Assembly (NCBI RefSeq): GCF_905147365.1
Contig: NC_056425.1
Location: 10,939,001 to 11,003,000, forward strand
DNA length: 64,000 nt
Source: Aricia agestis
Lineage: Eukaryota; Arthropoda; Insecta; Lepidoptera; Lycaenidae
Direction of reading: 5' to 3'
Shown here: in pieces, positions 18,931 through 38,100 of the stretch
Layout of the letters: the number at the start of each line of letters is the position of its first letter
How positions within the stretch are numbered: the first letter of the stretch is position 1
The notes under the pieces: generated by a model
The model's database searches: none
The model's input: only the letters and a program-made list of their open reading frames with translations
What the model was told of the DNA's origin: nothing
Program-made: the position numbers and the translations under genes

Positions 18931-19509
18931 ATGGCTGCAATACGCAAGAAATTAGTGATCGTAGGTGACGGTGCGTGCGGTAAAACATGCCTACTAATCG
19001 TGTTCAGTAAAGATCAGTTCCCGGAAGTGTATGTGCCGACCGTGTTCGAAAATTACGTCGCCGACATCGAGGTGGACGGCAAACAGGTGGAGCTGGCGCT
19101 GTGGGATACCGCCGGCCAGGAGGACTACGACCGGCTGCGGCCGCTGTCCTACCCCGACACGGACGTGATACTCATGTGCTTCTCCGTGGACTCGCCCGAC
19201 TCGCTGGAGAACATCCCGGAGAAGTGGACGCCCGAGGTGAAGCACTTCTGTCCGAACGTGCCCATCATCCTGGTGGGCAACAAGAAGGACCTCCGCAACG
19301 ACCCGGCCACCATCAACGAGCTCCGCAAAATGAAGCAGGAGCCGGTGAAGCCGCAGGAGGGCCGTGCGATGGCGGAGAAGATCAATGCCTTCGCCTACCT
19401 CGAGTGCTCCGCCAAGAGCAAGGAGGGAGTCCGCGAGGTGTTCGAAACGGCCACCCGCGCCGCGTTACAGGTCAAGAAGAAGAAGAAGACTAGGTGTTCT
19501 CTTCTGTAA
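18931..19509 (+). CDS. Rho1: Rho1 (RhoA-type) small GTPase
   Basis: This 192-residue GTPase switches actomyosin, cytokinesis and cell-shape signalling at the plasma membrane. All RhoA hallmarks are present: P-loop GDGACGKT (residues 12-19), switch I with VPTVFENY, switch II DTAGQE, guanine-binding NKKD and SAK motifs, a C-terminal polybasic run, and the CAAX box CSLL, whose final Leu predicts geranylgeranylation. The start is the first ATG after a splice-like TTTTCCAG that ends at 18925, so an upstream non-coding 5' UTR exon is likely. The whole coding region is one exon and is distinctly G/C-rich at third positions compared with the AT-rich surroundings. The frame is intact and strongly conserved, so it looks functional. 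Confidence 0.98.
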   Translation: MAAIRKKLVIVGDGACGKTCLLIVFSKDQFPEVYVPTVFENYVADIEVDGKQVELALWDTAGQEDYDRLRPLSYPDTDVILMCFSVDSPDSLENIPEKWTPEVKHFCPNVPIILVGNKKDLRNDPATINELRKMKQEPVKPQEGRAMAEKINAFAYLECSAKSKEGVREVFETATRAALQVKKKKKTRCSLL

Positions 19510-19919
19510 TTGTGCCGTTGTCGGAAGAACTCTGATTTATGAATCGTTCGCATACTGCCTGATGACTTACGTTTGAAACGACTCGAACTCTGCAGTGGCG
19601 ACGTCGGCCACACAGTGCTTCCTTCCGATACTGACAGCTGACAGCGAGTCGCCTGCACGCACACCCACTCAGTATTCGTGTGGCTATACTTTCACGATTG
19701 GTACTTGTTTATATTTTATAGATTATCTATAAAGAGTAAGTGTATTGCCTTAACAGATTGTAGTCGGGGCGAGGTGGACGCCTCTGGGGTCCGTGGGAAT
19801 TTTCGTGCTATTCTATCATGTTATACAATTTCAAGTAGCATTTCTTCAGCGTATAGAACCTCGTCCGATGTCTCAGAGAGACTATTATTTAGTTTGATAT
19901 TTTGTATTTTAATTTTTTC

Positions 19920-19925
19920 AATAAA
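19920..19925 (+). terminator. Rho1 polyadenylation signal
   Basis: AATAAA lies about 410 nt after the Rho1 stop. A further TAATAAAGG at about 20118 could serve a longer 3' UTR. Confidence 0.6.
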
Positions 19926-19945
19926 ATAGTGATGTATAAATTGTG

Positions 19946-20382
19946 TAGGGTGTTTATTTGACACGGAGTGCGAGCCCCGTTCTGACGCAGACAAGTGCCT
20001 GTCAGCTAGACGAGTCCCTGAGACGTTCTATCTACGGAGGGCAGTCTTTTGTAATCTATTGTTGTGTGAAATTTTAACTTCCATATGATTATATTGCATG
20101 CTAATATAATTTATTAGTAATAAAGGAACCCCATGTTTTAACAGTTCTTTTCTAGACTTTTTGACTTTTATAAATTTAGTATCGCATTTATAAATCAAAG
20201 GTTTCTAGAATGGGGAAAGTATTTAAGTTAAATCCATACATTTATGTTATTTTTTTATTAGTATTGTAAGTACAAAATTATCTTTCAAATATACATGAAT
20301 TAAATAATTTTGACCTCCTTTTTATGACTGATGTTTTGGAGATGCTACAATGACAAACTTATATAAATTTTGAGCTTTCTAT
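19946..20382. other. Short gap between convergent Rho1 and Nol9 3' ends
   Basis: AT-rich sequence with candidate poly(A) signals on both strands. No repeat or gene is recognised. Confidence 0.5.
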
Positions 20383-23300
20383 TTAGGAACTCCTTGTCAC
20401 ATTCAACAGCTGTAGTGGGTTGAACCTTCTCCTCGGGGTCATCATCAGGTGTCTATGCTCCTCATGTGCCTTTGTACAGTAGGGGACAGCAGTACCAATC
20501 GGCAGGAAGTTCTCAAAAACTCCAATGTCAGGTGACCAGTCGGCATACACGAAGCAATTGATGGAACTGAGCTGGTCCCTCGGTACTGGTGTCACTATGT
20601 ACATTAGCTCCTTTTCCACGTCCACTCCTCTTACGAGACCTGCAAATATGTCACACTATTTATTCTTATCAGTTAATCTAATGTTAAATTATATTGCTCG
20701 TTGATAACATATGATATTAACAGTACTTTGTGCTTTACATTTGAGTCACTGTAATACCATGGAGGAGAAAATTGTTTGTTTCCAACTAATTGCAATGTGA
20801 TTATCAACTTATTATAAAATAGTTATATATTACAAAATAGTTAGTTTACAATTTGTGTCAAGTAGATTGCAATAAGAATGCAAAGGTTGAACAGACACAA
20901 TTTTTTCGTCCATGTCCACTATGCTTACTTGTTTACTTGTGTCACTTTATTGTTAAATACACTGTCTCATTAATCATCATCACTACACAAAACTAACTGC
21001 AAATAACCTCCATTAAGCTGAATTGGAGTCGTGAACTTTTTGTCCATTTGTGTAAATTAGCATTAGATTTCACAATGCTTGTGACATGTATTAATAATAT
21101 TATAGTAAAATAATTAGTTTGTATGTAGGGAATCTCTGAAGTTTTCTAAAACATTTTAACCTTGACATTGGCTTAAGGACAACGCTTGCTCAGTGTTTAC
21201 TAGCAAGGCTTTCTTACTGATGAAATATCTACAATAATTTGTTCAAACTTGATATTAATGATAATTTGAAGAGCCTGTCAGTTACAACACAAAAGAAGTC
21301 CACTAACTAAAAGCACAGTCTGCTACTTTAGTGCCATGAAATCATTTATTAATGACACATCTGCAACTATCTAAAATGAGAAGGCTGATTTTCCTTAAGA
21401 TGTTTAATTTGAAGTTTTAAAGTTAGTATTCACAGACATATCCAGTGAGTCATGACTCATGATGTTACACTCCAGACTGGTTCAAACTATGAGACCAGTC
21501 ATAAATTTTACATAATACGAAGTTTGACTTGTCTGGTGGTTTATGACCCTATGTTTCATACATATTAACATTTTAATTACAGTTAATCAAGTCAACTTAC
21601 CATTGCCGTGACACACCAAAGGTTTATCAGACAAAATAAACACTCTGGAGTTATCAGCCTGCGCTTGGGCACACAATGCCACAACTTTTCCATTAATCAC
21701 CTTCAGAATGTTCTCCCTTTTAATTTTCACATTGGATCCTACAGCCATCTTGGACAGACTGACTCTGTAACACACGTGTGAGCATATCAAATAATATTTA
21801 GCCTACTTATTTTATTAACATGTAATTGTTTCTAACAGCTGTGACTTGTGAGTAATATTTTACAGTAATAAGTATTTTTCTTATATGATTGTTAAATGTA
21901 TGTAATAAATACATATTATATACCAGAACTTGATACTTAATCTCGTAGTGGCAAACCTTACTCTTGGTTGAATACAAAAATACATGGGAACTGTCTATCC
22001 AAGGTTGATCTACTACAGTTTAGAATGCAGAGAGTACAATGGGTTCAATTCCCAGGCACATATTGTGTAATTTTAGGCCTTTTATTTTTTATACAGAACT
22101 AGAGATTAATAAGGGTCAAAGCATTTTATGGATATTGCTATCTAAGTATATTACATGTAACAATAAGTCATTCATAGAATGAAATGGGTTTATTTATTTT
22201 CATTAGTCACCTTATGATTCATAACAAAGATAATTATTATTGGTATGATGGCATGGGAGACAATTTGAAAAGTCGTCAAATGCAATTAAAATAGTATGAA
22301 GAAGAATATGGTAACGAGTTCAGAGAAAATATAAGTTCTCAGGTCAGTTAACCGATTCAGTCAGAACTGATCATATCAAAGGGTTTTCGTGGTTGGATAC
22401 CGCTGTCGATCCTGGCGACACAGGAGATACAGTGGTGGGAACTGGGAATGTGTGGTGGGCCAAAGCCCGTTAAAAAAATCTGTTAAATTTGCAGTGAATG
22501 ACCGTGCGTTATTCGAGATCGTTCAAAGTGCCCTCCAATGTTAGCCATTGACATGTACGGATGGTTACCTTATCGCGAGACCAAAAGGTGAAGAACATGC
22601 TGGATAGCTGTATCTTTAATGGTTGAAGATGTAAGTAATGCCTGTTCTAGTTTATATTAATTACAAAAATTTCGTTATGTCTGAAATCTTGTTAACTACT
22701 TGCTATCAGAACTGCTAGATGAATACCTAGGTACATATAGGTACAGCGTAAATTTTCTTATTAGAAATAGGCCTTTGACTAGATCACTAGATAATTAGGA
22801 AGCATGCTTGTTTGTTTTGAAAAATATTTTATCTATAGTGTGACATCATGTATGCGTCATCGTTTTTAACGGAAATGACGACGCGGATATTGCAAGAAAC
22901 TGGTTTGAACTTCAAACGAGTGACCTTATGTTCGTTAAAATATCTGGAGCTTACAGCTGCATAATTGCAATATTTGAGCCCTGTTCAAAGAACGAAAGTG
23001 GTCCTAGATCACAGAATACAAATTACTCACGGAGTCCTAGATCGTAAAACCAAGATGAAAACTAGTTAGATTTTTTGCCATTTCATAAGAATACCATTTT
23101 AGACAATAAACAGACTAGATCAACCAAGGTAAAAAGCTGTATTAAAATAGCAGATTGGGGCATAGGACAGAAAGTCCTAAAGTATAGCATGTATAGCATG
23201 TACAGCATGTAACACAGTGCATGTGTTACATGTTGTATGGTTAAAATACTGGTAGCTAGTTGTGGTCTAAGTAAGAAAAACTTACTTGTATGGTGTTATT

Positions 23301-25983
23301 GATAAGACATTTTCAGTTTTGTACAAGTTGACCAATTCACTGAAATACGCCAAATAATTCAGGAACCTCTCATCTTTTGGTGTCAGAGAGTAGCTGCTCT
23401 TTCCTTGTCTTGAGGATTCCTCAACCAATATGAATGCATAGTCCAAATCTTCTGGAAAACTCTGATATTTGAATATAAAATCTCTTTTATTATCTTGGAA
23501 ATACCATTTAACTGTTTCCATATTCAAATACTGGTCGAAACACTTTTTTACTGCTTTTGAATTGTACTGGACTAGGTAGGTTGGTTTGACCATCATTATG
23601 ATGAGTACCATTAGTTTCATGCCTAAGGCGTTTGTCATACCCATGGTGTTTATGAGCCATGGCATACTTTTGAAGTCGTCCCTGCTATTGCAGAAGAATA
23701 CAAGACGTTGTACTGCACATATGTACCTCCTCAAATTGTCCATAGTGTTAATTATGCCTATATTCAACATGCTGAAATAAAAATTTAACACCATAAATCT
23801 AGATATTATGCTACACTATTGAGGTTAATTCCATGAAATATTAGTAATGGCTGCACTCTCATGTTATAAACGAGATGTTGTTGATGACTAGATCAGTATA
23901 GAAGTATTCATATAATTAGAAATAATTCAGATTGAATTAGTTTGTCTCTCTATAAGAGAGACAATAAAAAGTATCCTTGTTTAGGAACATAAAATATTTC
24001 CATTAAGTATAAAATATTATACTAACAATTCTGGTTTCTTCAAATGTGTGAAGTTTGGACCCAGCAGAGGTTTATTGACCACAGTAGCAGACAAATTCCC
24101 GGCCACGGTGAACTCACATTGTCCCGGGTCTAAGTCAATAACCAGCACAGGTCCTTTATCCAGCAGTTTGTTCACTTGGTAACGGAGGTAAGTCGACTTT
24201 CCAACACCCTTGCCACCACAAACAACACCTCGACTACAGGTCTCTGCAAAGAATTGTAAAATACAATTTATTGGTTTTATTCACAGCTTCAAGCGATAAT
24301 ACTAACAAAAAACCAACACAATGTGGTGACATAAGGCTTGTAATAAATAATTAGTATAAAATTATTTTTCAACAGAATTTGGCTCCAGGTTACTTTTCTA
24401 TAAATTAATTTAATAGATAACTTACTTAAAGCAAGTTGTTGACTCTGGGACCAAATAGGGTTCTCCACAAAATATTTTCGTGGCCTCAGTGCATAAATGG
24501 TGCAGCCCATCTTATCAGATGCCTCATTCAGATACTGATCATTATGTTTGAATGGTTTCACAAAAAGATTTGACAATGTAAAGTTAGTCTCAACAAAGTT
24601 TTCACTTTGACTTTGTAACTGTTCCAAGCAGATCACTGCATCATTAGTGCCTAGATTAGTGACTATATTCTCAGCTTCGGCGACAGTCAGGCCAGACTTA
24701 GTTAATTTACCGAATAAACCATAGTAACAGTTTTCATTGGCTACAGTCTTTATAGTTTGAGCGTAACTGTAGTATGGTGCATATAAATTATAAGTTTTAT
24801 CTTGTAAAGTGTAACCAAACACTTCAACTTTCCCGCCTAAAGCTTGTATCCTCACTTTCCCCTGTACATACAACTCCATTGGATGTTTCAATACAATGAC
24901 ACATTTATTAGATGTGTAGAAAATATTTAGATTCTTCAGGAGTTCTTCATCTGTGTTTTGTTCTATGTTGTGTTGTGGTGATTCCATAGTGGTTTCTAAT
25001 ATATTTATACTATCATCACACAGTTCTGATGATTCTAGGTCAACTATGTCATCAACGGTGAGTTCCTCATCCAACTCGGGCACTAAGCTACTAGCATCTT
25101 CCTCTGTGTGTACTACTACATCCATGTTTTCTTCTGTAAATATATCTGTGGGGGCTGAAACTGTTTCCCCAGTCTCTAGTGACAAGTTCTTGTTAGTGGA
25201 ATGTTTGTAGTCACCTACAACTTCATCAAAGCTTTGGCAAGGCATGTCAGCTGCTAATATTGAAATAAATGGTGGTGAAGTACATTCATTTGCAGAAACA
25301 TCATCTGCACTGTCTGAATTTTCAGCCTCCTCCTCAATATCTTGTAATATCTGTCTATCAAAGTTTGACATCCTGTTTTCTCCAATTATTCTCTTTTTCT
25401 TGGTGTTTGATAAATCGCTTACACTTTCTACTTCAGATGCAGTGTTAAAATCATCTCTTATTTGATGTTTTCTTTTCATTTCCTTTCTATTTAATCGGGA
25501 AAGAATCTTTTCCGCCAGTTCACCATTGGGGTCAAAAGATTCGGAGCATTCTGATGAAGTGTCTACATAGCTGCCGAGGGAGGCTTCGGCTTCACTTAAA
25601 ACAGAGTTGGAATCGTCTTGAGCATCATTGAATTCTTTTATAATAGAATCAGTTGAACTGCCACTTTCTGAGGAGGATTTTCTGTCATAACTACCTATAG
25701 TATTATCGTAATCTGCAGATGGCTTGTCGTCCATTTCCTCCGTGTTATTGTTACTCTGACCGAGTTCTTCTTCATCACTGGAGTTGGTAATATTGAGGTC
25801 AGAAAATCCACTAACAGACGAAGAATCATCAAAATCGGTATTAACATTAACGGAGTCTTTAATCATTTGATTGTTGCTATTCTTATAACCATACAACATT
25901 TGTTTAAACTGCTTTTTTATGACTTCAGACTTCTTTTCTTTCGATGCGTCCTTTACTACGTGCGCTTTTTCAAAGAACTCCAT
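20383..25983 (-). CDS. Nol9: Polynucleotide 5'-hydroxyl-kinase NOL9 homologue
   Basis: This nucleolar kinase phosphorylates 5'-OH RNA ends during ITS2 removal and maturation of large-subunit rRNA (Grc3/NOL9 family). Exons in transcript order are 25983-24426, 24243-24027, 23771-23286, 21764-21601 and 20639-20383, giving 893 residues. The frame is continuous across all junctions; the donor after exon 2 is the less usual GTTAGT. Residues 1 to about 340 are acidic and serine-rich, probably disordered, followed by a NOL9-type N-terminal domain. The P-loop is GGKGVGKST (about 529-537), and DLDPGQCEF (from about 556) is the Walker B/catalytic segment typical of the clade. The C-terminus has VYADWSPDIGVF and LPIGTAVPYC. 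Gene 5' ends of Nol9 and neighbouring blw do not face each other: blw ends about 1.4 kb upstream of the Nol9 start. The assignment rests on motif order and the kinase core. Confidence 0.9.
21765..23285 (-). other. Nol9 intron 3
   Basis: About 1.5 kb with no clear element. A small cluster of GCATGT/ACATGY repeats lies at 23186-23240. Donor GTAAG at 23285 and acceptor TTACAG next to 21764 are both clear. Confidence 0.6.
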
Positions 25984-27140
25984 TATGCACCAAAGAAATT
26001 TTTACACTTATGCAAACTAAGTTATTGTATTAGTAGACGTTCTAAATTTTACATACTTCTTCATAAAATCGTAAATAACAACGTTTTCTTTTCTTTTAAA
26101 AGTCTGGCTAGTGAAAACATAACCTAAAAACACATACTGACATTCGAATTTCGAAAATTGTTATGACATTTGTTTTTTTTCACAGGACACAGATGTCATT
26201 ACAACCACAGATAAGTTTAACAACAAAGTCCAATCATGGTCCAAACTCCAAGAAAAGTGCTAGTGAACAATAGATGGCGCTTTCTTTTAAGCTTCGTGCA
26301 ACAAAGTTTTGCTGATTACAATTTACAGAACCCTAAAACGGAACCCTAACCAGCTGATTTTTAACCTTGTCCTACAAATAAAACAATCCATATTTTAGGA
26401 CCACCAAGTCAAAGTATGAAATCCTTCTTATCTCTGTTAGCTATCACTTTCGAGATTTTTCGAAAATAAAAATGTTGTTCGTTTTATCAAAATGTAGCTA
26501 CGCACAAAAAATTAGCTTATTAGTACTTATTCTACTTAATCACAAAAAAATTTGATCTAGGGCTCCATGGCGCTCGAGTGACTAGACAATTAGCACCTTC
26601 CCCTTCCCTTATCCCTACTACTAGGCTACTACATAATCCAAATGGTAATCTACTCAACACAACTGTACACGCTCGAAATCAAAATTATAATAGCAGCGCT
26701 AAATGAGATGGGCGCACGCGACGCGTGCCCGCTCGCGGATTCGTGGCCCACGGCGCGCGGCGGTCTTCCGACGCGTGCGCCCGTGTTGCGTTGGAACTTG
26801 GACCTAAAATGGTACTATTCTTATAGCGCTATTCTGAAAGTACTGTTATCATGAAGCGTGACGAAATGAAAGTCACTATGAAATTGTTTTGAGATTGAAA
26901 ATGCGCTGTTCATCCATGTAATTTTTTTTATTGAAAAGGTTAAGGCTGGTTCTATCGTTAAGCGTTTCGGCAGCGCCGTTGGAGCGCCGCGCGTTCGACG
27001 ATGTATGGGGGTGGTAGCGCGTTTTAAAGTCGCGCGCTTGAGCGGTGCCGTTCGTCCATACGTTTGCAGCTTCGAACGCGTGCGCTCCAACGGCACTGCG
27101 AAACGCTTAACGATAAAACCATCCTAAAATACAACAAAAA
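25984..27140. other. Nol9 promoter side and intergenic DNA to the blw 3' end
   Basis: The Nol9 transcription start and promoter should lie in 25984 to about 26200. A CpG-rich patch occurs at 26700-26800. A foldback element occupies 26942-27125. No gene is recognised. Confidence 0.5.
26942..27125. mobile_element. 184-bp TIR element
   Basis: The left arm contains ATCGTTAAGCGTTTCGGCAG and GCCGTTGGAGCGC. The right arm is the inverted equivalent with small differences. The interior is GC-rich and non-coding. Confidence 0.85.
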
Positions 27141-27347
27141 CAAGCTTTTAACCAATACATTTTATTAATATATAACCACTGCATACTCCTTGATACATAC
27201 GCTTGATTGTATTCACATTCATAGTCCTTACAGTACACTACACATCCAACGGAGATGGAACCATTGGGCCCGCTCAACTTAAATTATACTGCATTTACAT
27301 TATAAATATTGAAGTATAATCTAGAATCAAGTAGCTAGTTTATTTTT

Positions 27348-34482
<7,135 letters not shown>

Positions 34483-35127
34483 TTTCACAAATTTATCGAA
34501 TTCTATCAGATATGAGGAACAGAAGGCCGTGATGTTCTTTGCTCGCAACTCGTCTCGATAATACCAAAGACAATACCGGATATGACATTATTGATAATTT
34601 TGTCTGGGGTTGCTTTCACGAAAATATATTTTTTTTGTCTATGGTTTTGGTACCATCTTGGTACCATGAACCATAGACTTAATATATACTGAACCATTAT
34701 AATCTGCAACATTACCACACTATCACTTACCACTTACCAGACGGTATGTTATTAATAATATTTATCTATTTTAATCGGCAGTTTATAAATTATTACTTTG
34801 CAAATTGCAATTAGAAATTGCATTTTTAATTTTTAATACGGCAGTATTACTAAACCATAGACATATTTTTTTAAGAAGGTCTTGTTTATATTCTATTTTC
34901 TGCTATTTTCGATTAAAAAAAAAGAAACTTCAAACAAGCTTTGGATTTTGGATGTAAAAATATGGCAGCGCAAAATGTTCTCAAATAAAATGAGAAATGT
35001 ATTCCCGGTTATACGTTAAATGCTGTTTATAAGTGTTCGTTCAAAGTGTAGTCTTTGCAGATGTGTTTTGCTTTGCATAGTATGAGTTTTTCTTTTATAC
35101 TTAAACTTATAATCTTTTTTTTCGAAA
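34483..35127. promoter_or_regulatory. Shared divergent 5' region of blw and XNP
   Basis: The blw and XNP start codons are 645 bp apart on opposite strands, so both promoters and 5' UTRs must lie here unless upstream exons exist. A near-perfect palindrome (GTCTATGGTTTTGGTACCAT and its inverted copy) lies at about 34638-34679. No TATA box was identified with confidence. Confidence 0.55.
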
Positions 35128-38100
35128 ATGTCAAAACAGGGTAACATAGAAACAAATAATATTTGTGCGACCGAGGACATATTTGAGCAGTTTGCAGCTC
35201 AAGAATATGAATCTGGCGATTTCATCACGCTCTCAGAACTCGTCCCTTCTTCTTACGCCAGTAATGAGGTGATGGACACGATAATTATGGAACTGCCGAG
35301 TGGTGGAACGCAGGACCATAGTGTGATGGATATGGATAATATACCGTTTACTGCCGATGATCAACAACTAAATGTACAGGAAATTAACTCATTTCCGAGC
35401 GTTGACTCGGTGGCCCACAGTGTGATGGATAATGTTTCATTTGCTAATGATGACCAACAAGTAGGTGCACAAGAAATACACTCGGAATTGCCAAATAAAA
35501 CTTACGTAGTATACAATAGTAGTGAAACTAATGTAGAACCACCTAAGAAGGCTACAAATAAAAGAGGGAGGAAGAAAAAATCGGATGTAGCGGCGCAAAA
35601 AAATACAGCACCCCAAGATAATTCGGACTTAAATTACGATATGGTTATCGGTGAAGACGATTTTTTGGACCCTGTACCTCCCACTCCTACGAGAAGGGGA
35701 GTTAAATCTTTAAAAACTTCAGTTGTCAAAGCTCCCACACCAAAGGCGTCTCCAAAACCAACATCACCAAAACAAGGTGAGCCTCCAAAAAAACCCAGAG
35801 GCAGACCACCAAAAATTGCACAGCCCGAACTTACAACATCTACAGTAGAAACTAAAAGGAAGTATGGAAGAAAAAGGAAATCTGATTCTGATACATTAGC
35901 CCTTTTAACAAGTACAATAGAAACAAAACAGAATAATGAACTGAAACATGACCCTAATATGCATGGCATAGTTCTTAATAATGATAATGATAATTGTGAC
36001 ATAACATCATCAAGTAATGTAGATATAAAAAGTGATGAATTTCTTGATAATGTTGTAAAAGAAGTTATTGTGACTAATGAAGAGACGAAAGTAGTCGATA
36101 ACAATGTCAATGATGCACCAGATATGTGTAGTGAAATTGTAGGTGAGGTGGAAATCATGACCAGTGGTAATGATGACGATAACATACCACTCGGCCAATT
36201 GAGTAAAGTAATAAATAAACCTGTTCCCAAGGTACCAACAAATGATTATGCATACAATAAATCTATTGATGAAAAAACTGATGCAAAACAATTTTGCACA
36301 ACAAAAGTTAAAAAAGGAAGGCCAAAGAAAAAAGCAATGAATGTCGAAGATGATGGAATGGATGATGTATGCTTAAGTAAATTGAAAAAAAGTTTTAATG
36401 AGCCTGTTAAAGAAAACGAAACCATTGTTAATGAGCAACATCCAGATATAACTACGACCGTTCAAGAAAATGTTGAAATGGATACAGCAACTCCTTCGAT
36501 TGATTCTCAAGTAGATGTTAGTGGGGAAACATCTAAAAGACCTGTACGCAGGAGAGCTAAGAAAATTTTACATTACGAGCAAGATTCTGATGAAGATCCC
36601 TTTGCCAATGTTGAACTATCGGACGATGAACCGAGTTCAGGGAAAAAAGGTAGTAGATATCATTCTGACGATGAATATATACCCGGAATGGAAAATGGTG
36701 ATAAACCTGACAAATTATCAGACAGTGAGGCTGAAGATGATTTTGAATTTATAAGAAAACTAAAGAAGAGGAAACTAAGTAAAAGCCCTAAGAAAAAGAT
36801 AATTGAAGAAACTGTGTCTGCAAAAGCTGACGAGTTAGATGATGATATTGAAGGTTGTATTGAAACATCAGTCATAAAACTGACTGAAGGCGAACAATCC
36901 AGCTGGGGCACAACAAAAGAATTTGAGAATTTCTTGGCTAACAAGGTCGGTTCTGATGTATTTATAAAGAAATCTAAATCCTCAAAATCACAGATAGCAC
37001 CCTTAGAAATTCCTGTTTTAGATCCTAATGAGCCAAAGACAAAAGTGGAGGCATCGTCTCAAACAAATGTTGTGCATACTAAAAACTCTTTTTCGCAAAC
37101 AGAAACACAAAATGATTTGTCAATTAAAGAACAAGTGAAGCTTACACCTGTACAATCAGAAAAGGCATGTGAGTTTTTATCTAACATAGTAAGAACAACT
37201 GCAGAACTAGGACAACTCATGACACAAAAGTCTGAAGATTTTATTGAGAAAAAAATTAATACTACACATGTTACTGACACATTAAAAATGGACTATTGTG
37301 TTAAAAAATCATTCCTATTATTTAAACTGGCCAAACACAATCTCATACAAATGGAGGAGGACCTCGCAAGGCAATATGAGGACTTTTTAAACAGTCAAAA
37401 ATTGTCACAGTATAGAGAAAAGAAAAAAGTTATTGAAGCCAAAGTTAAGAATGAGAGTGACAGTGATTGTGAGATTGTAGAGATTTTATCCGATGCTAAG
37501 AAACCTTCCAAAAAGAAAGAAGAAAAATCTACATTTAATCCCAAAACTGTGTTCCTGAATAAGGAATTGTCAATTAAAATTGCCAAAAAACAAACACCAT
37601 CTCTTTCCACAGAGACTAAGTCTGCTAAAAGTATGAACATCAAGGGAAGACATACAGTTTGGATAAATGATTCAATAATGGTAAAAAAAGTTAAACCCAA
37701 TCAGTCTTTTTTAGCCCAGGACAGCCGAAATAAAAAACCACCTGATTCACAATTCATCACATTAAAAATGGTAAATGATTTTTTTAAATCATACTATAGA
37801 CAGAAAGTTCTGTCTACATGTGCCCCTTTTATGGAATGCAATTGGTTTACATCGAACAAGTCATACTGTTGCTATTATTCAACTGATCTTGTTCCTGCCA
37901 CAAGTTCTAAATGCACTCTGATAGCCAACAACACTCCAATTGTTGGAATTCCAGAATCCTCAACTCATATAAAAATTCCTAAACCTCTTCAAACTCTTTG
38001 TGTTGTAGTACTAAAAAAACTTATTAACTTGAATAACAAATTGGATGTAAGAAAAGTGTTAAACCAATCTGACTCTGGAGATACTATTAATTGCATAAAC

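Noticed and set aside
18994..19664. Several antisense and alternate-frame open frames over Rho1
   Set aside because: They arise from the G/C-rich third positions of the conserved Rho1 gene and are not separate genes.
35634..36230. 198-residue antisense open frame opposite the XNP first exon
   Set aside because: Composition mirrors the Asp/Glu/Lys-rich sense strand; there is no independent evidence of coding.
37800..37935. Cysteine-rich segment of XNP as a possible ADD/PHD domain
   Set aside because: The cysteines (CAPFMEC, YCCYYS, SKC) do not have the paired CxxC spacing of the GATA-like and PHD fingers of ADD, and no histidine ligand pattern fits.
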